Below, one piece after another: positions 10,898 to 22,104 of a stretch of DNA of 39,053 bases. Under the pieces are notes generated by a model. That model worked only from the letters and a program-made list of their open reading frames with translations, ran no database searches and was not told the origin of the DNA. This DNA comes from Monosiga brevicollis MX1 (Eukaryota; Opisthokonta; Choanoflagellata; Craspedida; Salpingoecidae). Every line of letters starts with the position of its first letter. The stretch's first letter is position 1. The stretch spans positions 218,527 to 257,579 of the forward strand of contig NW_001865082.1 of assembly GCF_000002865.3 (NCBI RefSeq). Direction: 5' to 3'. Both the position numbers and the translations under genes were made by a program.

Positions 10898-13800
10898 CGA
10901 GCGTTGGTACCACCACGGTCGTCCGTGCTGGACCTGGATCGGGCAAGACGCGTGTGCTTACCGGCCGTGCCGCCTGGCTCATACTCAACCAAAATGTCAA
11001 ACCCTCTGACATTGCGCTTTTGACTTTTACTCGCAAGGCAGCTGAGGAAATGTCTACGCGACTTGGTGAGCTCATCAACTGCCGCCAGGAGGTTTCGTGC
11101 GGCACCTTTCACTCGGTAGCCCGGTCCTTGCTGTGCAAAAGAGAAAAGCGTGCGGGCAACCATTCAGATTTCAAATGCATCAATAATGAGACTGTCAAAC
11201 ACACCCTGAGGAGCTTTGAAAAAGAATTCGAGCTCGCGCGAAGGAAGGGTGTGGAACTTGAGGTTGACACCATTCGTGACACCATTCACCGTGTCAAAAT
11301 GCTACGCTGGAGCCCCCATGACCTGAGCTGCGAGATTGACAGGCTCGAGGCAAAGAGCGATCGATCAAAGACGGAACATCGAACTCTTGCGCAGTACCGT
11401 TCCACCTTGCCATTTTACGAGCGGTACAAAGAGCACTGCCAACGCCAGAACTGGCTTGATTTTGACGACCAGCTGCTCAATTGTGACAAGTATTTGGAGC
11501 AGAATTCGCAGATCAAACCCTTCAAGCACGTTCTAGTGGACGAGTTCCAGGACACCAACCTGATTCAATATACGATGGCACGCCGCTTGGCCGCAGACGG
11601 CAACCTCTTTGTGGTGGGTGATCCCAACCAAGCCATATACAGCTGGTGTGGTGCACAGCCCAATATCTTTGTTCGCATACAAAAGGACTATGCCTCAAAC
11701 GTCCAGCAAATTGAGCTTCGCAAGAACTATCGCTCAACCAAAGCCATTCTCAAGTTCAGCTCGACACTCATTTGTCAGCAGCAGTTGAGCTCCGATGCAT
11801 CGCAGTCGGACAGCCAGGGCACCAAACAGGCCACACAGGAGCAGGGGCCCGACGTTTGCTTGACCACATACCCGGTGGGCTCCTTCTCGTCACCGTTCTG
11901 ATCACCTTTTTACCCCACAAATGTTTTGTAAATTGGTCCTTGCACAAATCCAGCCCTCGGCGTTCTCTCATCACACCGCCATTCTCGTCATGTTCATGCT
12001 CGTCTGTAAATGGCTTAGTCATTGCAAGAAGAGCTCTCCGGCATTGTTCAAATCTTTTCTCAGACGGCCAACCGCGCGAAAAGTTGGTACTCTTGCTTCT
12101 GCCTAAAGGCACACCGGTGCAGACACACAAGCACAGACATTCACACACAAGCTTACCAAGTCAATAATGAAGTGGCTGCGGGCTTTGGTCATGCACAGTT
12201 TATCATGTGTCAAACTCAATGCTGTGCTACCCTTCTTGCCATCTTGCTTTCCCTTTTCTGTGCCCTGCTTTCGTCTTTCTCCTTGCAGCCTCCTTACGCT
12301 ATTCAGACTTTGCCATTTTACTTCGTACCAATGCCACTTTGTGCAATGTTGAACAGGTAGGCCTTTGATCCGGAAAGTCTTTCCTGAATACCCCTTTTAC
12401 GTTTGGTATACACCCGAGGCCGTCATCTGAAGCAGCCTGACAAACTGTGTTTTAGGAACTGAAGATACACCATCTGCCTTATCGCCTGGCTGGAAAAACC
12501 GGACCTTTCCAGAGCCAGGAAGTCGGCGACCTGCTTGCGTATCTTCGCCTGATCAACGACAGGTCTGATGATGATGATGCTTTCAAGCGTATCTGCAACA
12601 GACCTAGTCGCGGGATTGGTGTGCAGACTCTAAACAAACTGGACAACTTGGCGAAAGAGCAAAAGACAAGCCTATTTTCGGCCGCTGCCACTTCACAGCT
12701 CAAACCCGCCAAGTCTTTTGCAGATCTCATTGCAGAGCTGCGCGGCCGTTTGGGCAACTTTAAGGAGCTGTCCGAGTACATACAAATGGTGATTAAGGAG
12801 ATCAAATTCGAGGAGCATGTCAAGAAGACTTGTAAAGCTGCAAAGACAGATGACGAGCATGGTGAAAACGATTTTACGCGACGCTGGAAAAACGTTGAGC
12901 TCCTGATTGATTGCGCAACCAGTACTCAGCAACAGCAGTGCCAGCAACATGGCGCCAAAGCCTCGGATGATGTAGAACGATCCATTCAGGACCTGTTGAT
13001 CAACTTTGTCGAACGGTATTCTGATGGCATCACTGTATCCACCGTTCACAAAGCAAAGGGTCTCGAATGGGCAGTCGTGGCTGTTCCCGATGTCAACGAT
13101 CATAATTATCCCCACATCAATACCCAACACGATGGCGACGACGCCGGGGTAGACGAAGAGAGGCGCCTGCTCTATGTACGCGCAGCCTGTATCTGACCCA
13201 CCTGTGCCTGCTAGGGATCAACAGCCAGCTCTTATCTCACGCGTTGACAATGTCCGCGGGCGTTGCACATAGGTGGCATGCAGCCGACCCAAGGTGGCCC
13301 TTCTTTTGTCTCGAGCCACAACAAAAACAGCCCGGGATCATGGAGGCTTCCCGATTACCACGCAGCCATCACGATTCCTTCAAAATATTCACAAACTTGT
13401 TCGCAGGGGACCAATAGACCCTGATTGGGTAACTCAATGCTTGTCTTGGGTCTCAAAGCTTAAGATGCTTAAATTACCTTTATTGTCCGGGCATGCCGTA
13501 CGTGCCCAGCAAACCACGCTACTCGGTCTCGACCTTCCAACACCCCATGAAGTTGACTCGGAAGCGGGTAGCACTTGCTCACGCAACAACGGGGCGTCTA
13601 CGCCTGGTCGCGAGCAGATAATGCGTAGTACCAGCGCCATCGTACCAAGGTCTGAGGTGGCCCAATCAGCTGAGGTCGAGCAAACCCATGCGGCACCACA
13701 AGACCAGCAAGGCCATGACGAATCTACTCAGTCCCCAGAGCCTCGACTTCGTCAGGCATCAATCAAGCTGACGGCGCGCAGCGTTACCTATGGTCTCGGG

Positions 13801-14109
13801 GATCGAAACCGCGCCAAAACTCCTGGTTTGCAGGATAAAAAGCAGGGCAGCAAGCCCAAAAACATGCCTAAAAAGCAGCCTGGCAAGGCCAAACGACGAC
13901 GCAGACAGCAAGAGCACAATCTTCAGCCCACACAGACACTACTGGACGGCTTTGTCTCACGAGGACCCAGGTCTAGGCAAGGAGCAAAGACGCTGCTTGC
14001 GGCAGTGTGCCAGCCTACTCAGGTGAATCTTGATTTGAGCGCACAGCAAGGCACATGCAAGCAAGAAGGTGATGGGGAGCCAATTCCCAAGAGGAAGCCG
14101 GCGTTATAG
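10898..14109 (+). CDS. UvrD/Srs2-like superfamily 1A DNA helicase, N-terminus lost in gap
   Basis: Exons are (gap)-11874, about 12064-12223 (tentative), 12289-12356, 12456-13175 and 13273-14109. Visible motifs in order: Walker A AGPGSGKTRVLT, motif Ia FTRKAAEEM, GTFHS, motif II VDEFQD, motif III GDPNQAIYSWCGA, motif IV LRKNYRST, then the 2B region with DFAILLRTN and LPYRLAGK, motif V TVHKAKGLEW and motif VI EERRLLYVACSR. The AGPG(S/T)GKT wording resembles fungal Srs2 more than bacterial UvrD. These enzymes unwind DNA 3'-5' and Srs2/PARI strip Rad51 from DNA. The core is followed by about 230 residues of polar, basic tail with a KRRRRQQ nuclear signal and QTLLDGFV, which resembles a PCNA-binding box. 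The usual Arg of motif III is Cys here. The exon at 12064 is the least certain join. Confidence 0.85.
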
Positions 14110-14434
14110 GACGCAACCGCGTTTATCGATTGCGCCAATGTCGTACGTATGTGAGGACCGCATTAGGTGTTGCGAATCGTTTCTCAGTGCCCTCGGCCTG
14201 GCTTGTGGTCGGTGATGCACATGTCAAGGCGACTGGGGAAATGCTTGCATGAATGATGGCCTCTCGCGCAGACCCAAGAATACAAAGCTGTAGCATTAGA
14301 TTCGTTCCAATCACAGATCAATTATAAGAGTTCGTTCACTGCTAATCAATAACTCATGTCTCAGCCATTGGCAACACGAGTTCATGCAAGCATACGGTGC
14401 GACTTTTGTTAAAGTGCTGGCACGATAAAGACGA
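14110..14434. other. Convergent spacer between helicase and receptor cyclase
   Basis: The spacer is 325 bp and AT-richer than the flanking genes. No open frame is worth keeping. It probably contains both 3' UTRs. Confidence 0.5.
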
Positions 14435-17400
14435 TTAAACGTTGCTGTCCACCGACAGCTCGATATCGATAGTTCCTGCTGTCAGAGAGGCTAGGTCACT
14501 CGATTTGTCACCGTCATTCTCCTCAAAGCGCACCGTCACAGCCGACTTGGTCAGGGAGGGACGAGAAGAGCTTCCTGCATCGATCTTGGAGTCATCTGGA
14601 ACAATATCCACAGCCACACTGTCAAACATCGCCTGGGGTGCCATGGGCGAGGGCGGTGCAACCAAGTCGCGGATGTTTGAGGGTCGGCGCGCGTTAGGAA
14701 CAGAGGCCAAGCTGCGCATGGAGGCCACGCTGAACTGTGACTTGCGTGACTTGCGATTTGGTTGCTCCTCAGTGTCTGAAACCTGAGGAGCATGGCCAAG
14801 CCAGTAGGTCTGCATCTTGCCCAGGCCCTTGATGGACACTACTGGGTCACGTCGAATGACATTGAGGGACACATCCTGCTTCTGCACAAGCGCTGCCGCC
14901 TCGGGGGACATGTGAATGCAGTTTCGCACGCTGTTGCTCTCCATGCGCGATGCGCAGTTGACGGTCGACCCAAAAAGGCAGAAGCGCGGCGTCAACGTGC
15001 CAACAACGTTGCTCACAACTGGGCCGCTGTGAAAGCCCACACGAATGTCAATGTGGGGACCGTCGGGATCGTTTTCCAAGATGGGGATGGCATTGGCAGC
15101 TTTCAAGGCGTCCATCGCAAATCGTGCCACACGCGCCGCGTGGTCTGATTGTGTCGTGAATAGGTTGCTTACGCACATGTAGGCGTCGCCAATGGTTTCA
15201 ATCTTGTATAGTCCGTGCTTGTCACAGAGCTGATCAAACTCCCGGTAGAGGCGATCCAGCATGTTGGAAACCTGCATGGGCTCTAGAGTGGCGCTCATAT
15301 CCGTAAAACCGCAAATGTCTGAAAAAAAGATGGTAACCTCGGCGTGGTGCTCAGGCTCTGACAGAAGGGGCGGGGCCGAGCCAAACAGGGATGAGGCAGG
15401 CCAGCGGCTCGAATCCAAAACACCAGCTGGATAAATTTTCGCTACACAGCAAGTTGTGGCAGAGCCTTTCTTACCGATGGTTCGCCCCTCGCGCAAGGCT
15501 GTGGCAATGTGCTTGGGAAAGACTTGCTCGAGCAAAGCATTGTCCTGGAAGGCGCCCTTGCGAGAATTAATCTTCATCTTGCCTTCGAGTGGCTCAATAC
15601 GTCGCAAGAGCTCCACGAAAGTAGGCCTCGTGTCGGGATCTGCTGCCAGAGACTCCTGCAGACATTGGGGTGGGATGGTGAGTTTTGCAGCCTCTTTTGT
15701 GGACGAGAACAACACCGTTGTGACACGTCACGTGTAGAACCAACGACCAAGCACTGGTTGCCAAACTCACATTCATCAGCACAGCAAACTCGGCCGGCAT
15801 GTTGGTTGGCGCATTTGGACGAAGCTTGCGCCGCACAATGTTCTGTGCCAGGGTCTCTGAGTCGTAGTCAACATCCTCGTAGGGGTCCTCGCGGGAGAAA
15901 ATTTCAAACATGACAATGCCAAAGCTATAGACGTCGCTTTCAAATGACGTGATGTTGCCCTGTAGCAACTCTGCTCCGCCACATTGCACACAAAATGAGA
16001 GCAGTAGCAGCTCGAGACATTGCAACCAGGTTGTGCATGATTCAGCAAACGTACCAGGTGCCATCCAGGATAGCGTGCCTCCGCGTTGGCTATGCTCAGA
16101 GGCCAAGCCAGCCATACCAAAATCGGACACTTTGACGTGAAACTTGCTGTCGACCAAGCAGTTCTGTGAAGGAAAGCCGCATAAGTTGATGATATATATC
16201 GCGAGGCCGTCAACTGAGTTGAACACGCGCGCCTTGTCGCGTAGATTTGCCTTACCAGGGCCTTGAGATCGCCGTGGATCAAGTCTGCGTTGTGCAGGTA
16301 GCGCATCCCGCTGGTAATGTCGTGAATGGCGTTGTAGCGAAAGTCATCGTCCAAGTCCATGGCCTCATTGTGAAGCATACTGTACAGCGAACCCATCTCC
16401 ATGTACTCCCTGCCAAGTATGATGCGGGCAGGGGCAAGAGCATTATGACTCAAGGAAAGAAACAGAGCTGTTCAACACCCTTTTTGTGTTCACAGAAACA
16501 ACAACAACAACAACCAAGAAATAAAAGCACCAAACACAAGCCCGAGGGCCAGTCACAGACCATGGCGTCCAACATACAAGATCATCAAGGGCTCCATGCC
16601 CGACTCGACAACAGCTCCCATCATGCGGCAAATGTTGTCATGTTGCATACGGCTCAACAGGCGCATCTCTCGAAACAGTTGCCGGCGAGCCCGCGTCTCA
16701 GGCGAAGGGCCAAAAATACGCTCGTACCAAGGGCGCTGGGACATGGTAGTGACGCGACCGGATCGAATTGTCGACCCATGACTAACGCTACCAAGCTTTT
16801 CGGCCACGGCTTCAGCCTCGACAAAGACGTTGCGGACAAAGTTGCGAGCCATGCGCTCCTTGCTCCTGCCCGTCTGGCGCCGATGCGAGTGAAAGGGCAG
16901 GCCGTACCCGTTGTTGGTGCCGCTTTTCAGGGTACTTTCATGCGTTTTGCTTGAGGTTCGAAACTTGCCTTTCTTGCTGACATATGCGCGCTTGACGGCC
17001 ACCATCTGCCCGCGAAACTTGGCCGCCAGTACCACACCAAAGGAACCCGAGCCCAGAACCTCGGCCGGCTGCTCCATCACCAGCTCAGCGGGGTTGATTT
17101 GCCAAATGCCATCCGCCTTCAAATGCTGGCGGTGCAGCAGATAAAACACCAAGAGCACCACCAGCAGGGCAATCGGGATCAAGATTTGGAGAATGAAGAC
17201 GCCCATTTGCTGACAAGTGGAGCCGATGCGAACAAAGCCCGTTTTACAACGACACGTGCCCTTTGACGTGTACGTTTCATCAGCGCGGCAAATCCGCACG
17301 CAAGGCTCGCAAATGCACGTATAGTTGAAGCCTTCGCGCACTGGACACGAATAGAGGTCGGTGGACTGGCAAGTGACGTCGTCGGCTGGAGCCCAGCCAA

Positions 17401-19131
17401 AGGCACACACGACGTCTTCGGTGCTTGAGCTCATTTTTTCGCAGCTCCTTTGATCTGAGTCGTCCTCAACCATGATTGTGAGGTCTTGCTGTTAGCCACG
17501 CAAGCCAAGCGGCCAGCACGTGAGAACTGCGGATTTGATGGGTTGGTCTGTTCAACACCTGCGGCGAGCATTTGATTGCGCACCCACCAAAAGGCTCAAG
17601 GTATCAATGTAGGCCAAGGGCGGGCGAAAGTAGCTGACGCCCTTTACCCCCATGGCTTGGTAATGGGTCATATTGAGATCAAACAGGCGCGAGATGGCCG
17701 TGTGCACCATCTATTTTCAGAGCATGTGCCTTGGGGTGAGCTTTTGTACAGGTGTGGGCAGGTGCGGGGTTGTTGCAATGTGAAGCACCCGGCCAACAAT
17801 GTACACAATGACCACATTTCTACATGCCTGTTGGGACAAGCTGCCCACCGACGCCAGGACCCAATCTGGGTGTATGGAAAGTGAAGTAGGAGTGGTTCAC
17901 GTGGTGAGAAGAGTTGCATGTGATGATGATAAAGTAAGGCAGCTGAGCAAAAGGAAGCGGTCGAACCAGAAAGCTACAGGCGAGCCGGCGCGAGCGGGCG
18001 GGCAGGCACGCACCACCAAAAAGACCCGTGGAGCAGCGAAACGGAAAGGCCTCGCCATTGGGAAACCGGTGATTATACTCGTTGAGAAAGTTGATATCCG
18101 GGGTGAAGACGAGACCATCCTTAACCATTCCTGCGTGCCTCAACGCGGCCTTCTCGTGAATGGCGAGGATATGTGGCTCCAAGTAAAAATTGCGAACAAA
18201 GGTTCGAGATTAATCAGTTATCTGGCCGTACCATCAATCACACCGCTCTTGACAAAGCCCACGTCTGCAGTGCCGTTGAGGACTTCCCAGACGACCTGCT
18301 CGGCGTCGCCGGTGTAAATGACCTGACCACCAAGCATCCAGAAAATATCATGTATGATGAGGTTCGAGGACGTGGCGGTACGCACCAAAGGTTCAAGGAA
18401 GCTGACAAACCTGGGAGAACAGTTCGTAGGTGTTGTAGCCTTGCTTCCATAGCTCATGGCGTTGCGCTTGAAAGCCAAGGAGGGAGTCTCGACCAATCGC
18501 AGCCACGGTCTTGCCTTGAAAATCGGCAACACTTTCAATGGTACTATTCATTGACGTGAACATCACACCGCCCGAGTAGGCCACGTCCACATCTACAGCG
18601 CGCGATTATGGCGGCAACATGAAGCCCAAGGCGGGGGTGAGGGGGGGGGGGGGTGGAGGCAAAGAAAGAGAAGCGAAGGATGCGAGTCCTACCGTTGAGA
18701 TGGCGGACAATGCCGGCCAAGGGTGTAGAGTCATACTCGGCGGCCATGCACACAAAGAGATCGCTGGGCGTATAGGTCGCGTCCAATTTTCCAATACGCA
18801 CCAGCTCTCGAAGAGTGCCAGGTGGAGCCACAATGATGTCGGCATCGATGTCCAACAGAGCCATAGTGGCCGTCATTTCATCGACGGCACGAGCGCGAGC
18901 ATCTATGAATGAGCAAAAGCCAGCAAGGGTGAGTTCTTGTCAGGCTGCTTTGCTTTGAAGATGGTCGAGCACGACAGACCGCATGTGACACTTACAGTTG
19001 TCGAGAATGCCGAGGCGAAAGCGCTGGCTACTTGCCGGCGCGACAGTGGTTGTGGAGGCATTTTGGGCCGTCACGACAACGGCGAGCAAGGCTGCCAAGA
19101 TGACGCCTCGGATCAGACGCGAACTGATCAT
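14435..19131 (-). CDS. Receptor guanylate cyclase: PhnD-like ectodomain, transmembrane span, kinase, class III cyclase
   Basis: Thirteen exons join in phase: 19131-18996, 18902-18693, 18592-18411, 18322-18232, 18130-18026, 17865-17816, 17710-17588, 17488-16578, 16409-16256, 16163-16055, 15970-15771, 15655-15475, 15357-14435 (1124 residues). Residues 1-22 are a signal peptide. About 35-300 is a periplasmic-binding fold of the phosphonate-binding (PhnD) type: DIIVAPPGTL, SVADFQGKTVAA and VIYTGDAEQVVWEV...ADVGFVKSG align with bacterial PhnD. A Cys-rich stalk (about 325-390) and one membrane helix (about 396-418) follow. The kinase has GSGSFG, VAVK, HGDLKALN, DFG and WMAPE. Then comes a dimerisation linker and cyclase with FSDICGFT (metal Asp), KIETIGDAY and RFCLFG (Glu and Cys, the guanine-specifying pair) and TVNCASRMES. 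It probably makes cGMP in response to an external small molecule. Ligand and kinase activity are inferred. Confidence 0.88.
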
Positions 19132-20284
19132 CGGTGTGGTCTTGAGAGGCTTGGATCATCCGAAGTGAATTGCTCTTGAAGTAAGAAATGTGGACTGAGA
19201 AAAAGAGAAAGGAGTCTCTTCGTCACACGTCGGAGCTGAGCACGGAAAAAAATGCCATTCACTGGGCGCCGTTCGCGCATTTGAGCTGCTCACGGAAAGG
19301 GTGACGGAAAGAAGTTTGAGCTGTGCAGCTCAGTCAGTCTTTCGCACACGGCGAGGCACATAATCTGGTTGGAGAGGTTGCAGGGGGGGCGGCCGGGAGG
19401 GGGGGTGGGGCACGACCGTTCAAGTTTCGGTGAAGTGTGTCAAGTCATGAACAAGTGGAGTCGGAAGTATGCGTGAAAGCTCCATCGAACTGTGGGTGCT
19501 GGGTCGGCGGCGGTTAAAATTGGCGCAAAGTCGGGCAACACCCAACCACTGGACCCTGTCAACGGGATGTCGCATCACGTGTAGTTGTGGGATACCGACA
19601 TGCTTGCCCGCTGACATGACCACATCGGCGTTGCATCAGATTTGGGACTTGTGCCTTGCCCGCGGGCAAAACCGCGTTCCACCTCTTTGGCGTGCCCCCT
19701 ATGAGGTTGGGGATGGAGCATCCTCGAACGCTTGCTGACGTTCAACGGAACAGCTGTTTTTGCTGAGATCTTGGCCACCCACTTCATCATCAACGGGCCT
19801 CCTTGGTTGGCTCAAAGGCACATCTGGTTGAGCCAACCACCTGGCGAGAATGACCTTTCCCGCGAAAGTGATGGCACCAGGAAAAGCCGCCAACGTGCAA
19901 GCGCGCCCTATGAAATTACTTGGGGCTCGACGCTTGTTCATGTTAGCTGATCCAAACGTCAAAATACCACAGACGGTGTGGTGGTAGTGTCGCCTTGGAG
20001 CGTGGGCGGACATCAAACTGCCAATGTCCCCGTACCATCGTGCCGCGCCCCAACCGTCTGCCGTTTGACCAGCATTTGGGGCAACGTACGCTATGGGGCC
20101 ACAACGCGTGATAGTAGCAACGCGTTTTTTTGGGGGGGGGGACGCTGGTTTTATGATGTGGTAGTTTTGGGGTTTGTGGGTGTTCTACCACTAAAACACG
20201 CATGATGTAAGCGCTGGTGATGCAGCTTTTCTTACATTTCGTTTGGTAACGAAAGGGATGTTTTTCAAGCACACACACACACAG
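19132..20284. other. Upstream region of the receptor cyclase; G-runs, no gene seen
   Basis: This 1.15 kb separates the receptor cyclase (leftward) from the fibrinogen-like modules (rightward). Open frames are short and show no splice-linked continuation. Homopurine G-runs occur near 19384-19408 and 20127-20141. It presumably contains the receptor promoter. A short CA run ends at the acceptor of the next exon. Confidence 0.45.
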
Positions 20285-20903
20285 AAACCTCAGTGTGCAC
20301 TGCTGCTGAATGGCGTGTGGACGTGATTCACGAGCTGAACGAGCTACGCACCACATGTGCGGAAGAGCATACAATCTACCTTGATGCCCCGGCCGAGGCG
20401 TGTACTGCGGCCAACGCTGGCCAGCTGGCTCTCTCGGCCACAGGCCACGTCGTCGTTTGCGTTGGTGAGGCTTGGACTGCTGTTGGCAGCGATGAAAGCC
20501 CGTATCCTTCGTGCCGTGCTATCAAAGATGCTTTTTCCCACGCCCCCGACGGCGACTATACCGTCGTCTGCAATGAGGTATCCCCACGAGTCTGCTGCGA
20601 CATGACCACTGAAGGTGTGTTCCCCTGGGTCTTGTAAAGAGCAGCTCCTCGACCTGCTCGCTTGTTTTTCCAGCCTGGTATGCTTGGCTTGCCTTGTCGG
20701 CCTCACACAAGCTGCAGTGCACCTTTTGGCATAGGGGGTGGCTGGGAGTGGATGGCCACCAAGGTGACCACCGACTTTGACGCACTTGGTGCTGCTCAAG
20801 CGCGTCAAATCAGCCTTGATGCTGACGCTGCAGGAGAGATTCCGCGTGATCTCCCTTGGACGCAAGTCCTGTTTCGCTTCAAGTCCAGCCAGCTGGCCAG
20901 CAC
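20285..20903 (+). pseudogene. Fibrinogen-like module A, first half only
   Basis: Two exons join in phase: 20285-20614 and 20735-about 20903. The first contains a Cys/Trp block (CTAANAGQLAL...VCVGEAW), then PSCRAIKD and CCDMTTEG. The second starts GGGWEW and runs to VLFRF. The CDMTT-GGGW signature and preceding SC..I....DG.Y pattern resemble the start of fibrinogen-related domains, but the rest does not match a fibrinogen fold that I recognise. No start codon or signal peptide is visible upstream. The frame stops soon after VLFRF, where the next copy continues for about 130 residues. The missing second half is found on the opposite strand immediately to the right. Confidence 0.55.
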
Positions 20904-20943
20904 ATGCACCGTGTAATATCGTCGGGCGCGGCAGCGGGCGCCT

Positions 20944-21290
20944 CGCGGACCATGTACCATACGGGCTCTGTGAGATAGCAATAGCCTGCAATACATTTGC
21001 TGCCCAGTGCTTCAGGGTCATCTGAAAAAAGCCAATCACTCTTGTCATAGGCAGACTTGACATGCCACAGGTCAAGCCAGGGGTTGGAGCCGTTGTGCCA
21101 CTCGGATATGCCCAGGTAGGTGGAATAGTTCAAGCGTTGCACAAGGGCGGTGCCGATCTCAGGGTAGCGTGTGCCGTTGACAACGCTAAAGAAGCCACCC
21201 GTCGCGCGAGACACTGAGCTCTGCTGCGCGCCTTGCAGGAGCGTGTCGAGTGCGGGCTGCCGTCCAGTCTGCCTGGCCGCGTCGCCATTG
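20944..21290 (-). pseudogene. Second half of module A, in inverted orientation
   Basis: Read on the minus strand this encodes LDTLLQG...SVVNGT...YLGISEWHNG..PWLDLW...ALGSKCIAG...EPVWYMVR. It aligns with the second half of module B on the plus strand (LDSFFRG, RVVSNV, NGISEEHSG, RWIDLW, ALGTKCIAG, EPVWMMYR). It begins where the first half of module A stops, so A reads as one module whose 3' half has been flipped. As it stands it has no start, and transcription from the A promoter would not make the full module. Confidence 0.6.
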
Positions 21291-22031
21291 GTCTTCTTGC
21301 CAGCAGATTTCCAACTTTACACCAAAAGCCGTCGCCGCAGATGGCCTCTACGCCATTGAGATTGAAAATCAGATTCGAACCGTATACTGCGACATGACCA
21401 CCGCTGGTGGAGGCTGGTTTGTTCTTCGTTCCGTGTCCCTTCCCCCCCCCTTCTTTTTCTCTCCCGATATTGGCGCTCACCAGCGGCGTCTTTGTTGACC
21501 ACCATCATGTTTAGGACGGTGTTTGCGACAAAGAAGACGCCATCCTTTCCTGTCTTCAGCAGCTTAATGAGTGGTCTTCAGCTTGCTTCCGCCATCAACG
21601 ATGACAGTGCAGGTCATATTCCAGCCCAAGCCCAGGTGCTCGAAATTCTTTTCAAATTTGCTGACAGCCCCGATTACGTCATTTATACTCGCACGCAACG
21701 GGATAGCGATCTCGACAGCTTCTTTCGCGGCACTACCCTCACCGTGTCGGGTGGAGCCAACGGCAACTGGCATCGGGTGGTCTCGAATGTCCGCTCACCA
21801 ACCACGGGCAAGGTGGCGGCTTCTGGTGTCATGCTGGCAGTGGTTCGCATACATTTGTATCGCGCCAACGGCATCTCCGAGGAGCACTCGGGTACGGATC
21901 GGTGGATCGATCTGTGGTCGGGTCCCGACGGCTCCAACAAATACATCTCAGCCGACTCAAATGCTGCGCTTGGGACCAAATGCATTGCTGGCATTTGCCT
22001 TGAGCACGAGCCCGTGTGGATGATGTATCGC
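21285..22031 (+). CDS. Fibrinogen-like module B, intact reading frame
   Basis: Exons are about 21285-21416 and 21515-22031. Coding starts around SCQQISNF, then ADGLYAIE, VYCDMTTAGGGW, spliced to TVFATKKTPSF and on to EPVWMMYR with no stop. The intron falls inside the Trp codon (TG|G), the same place as in module C, which confirms the join. The frame runs on to a stop at 22187, so the exact 3' boundary is unsure. It is the only copy of the three that is open and co-linear. Product and location are unknown; a secreted or cell-surface role is inferred from the Cys-rich pattern. Confidence 0.5.
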
Positions 22032-22104
22032 ACGCGCCTTGATGCCCGAAAAGTGTTGCAGGCCGACCAACGGCCCGCACGGCAGTTGGTTGGATATTTT
22101 ATAG

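Noticed and set aside
12010-12110. Alternative frame (NGLVIARRALRHC...LVLLLPKG) as a helicase exon
   Set aside because: It looks faintly like the UvrD 2B start, but its phase does not join the exon ending at 12223, which aligns better with the family (GHAQFI before RYSDFAIL).
17820-19131. A separate small secreted PhnD-like gene upstream of the kinase-cyclase
   Set aside because: Every exon of the ectodomain joins the next in phase down to the membrane span, and no stop or poly-A region separates them. A single receptor is simpler, though RNA evidence is lacking.
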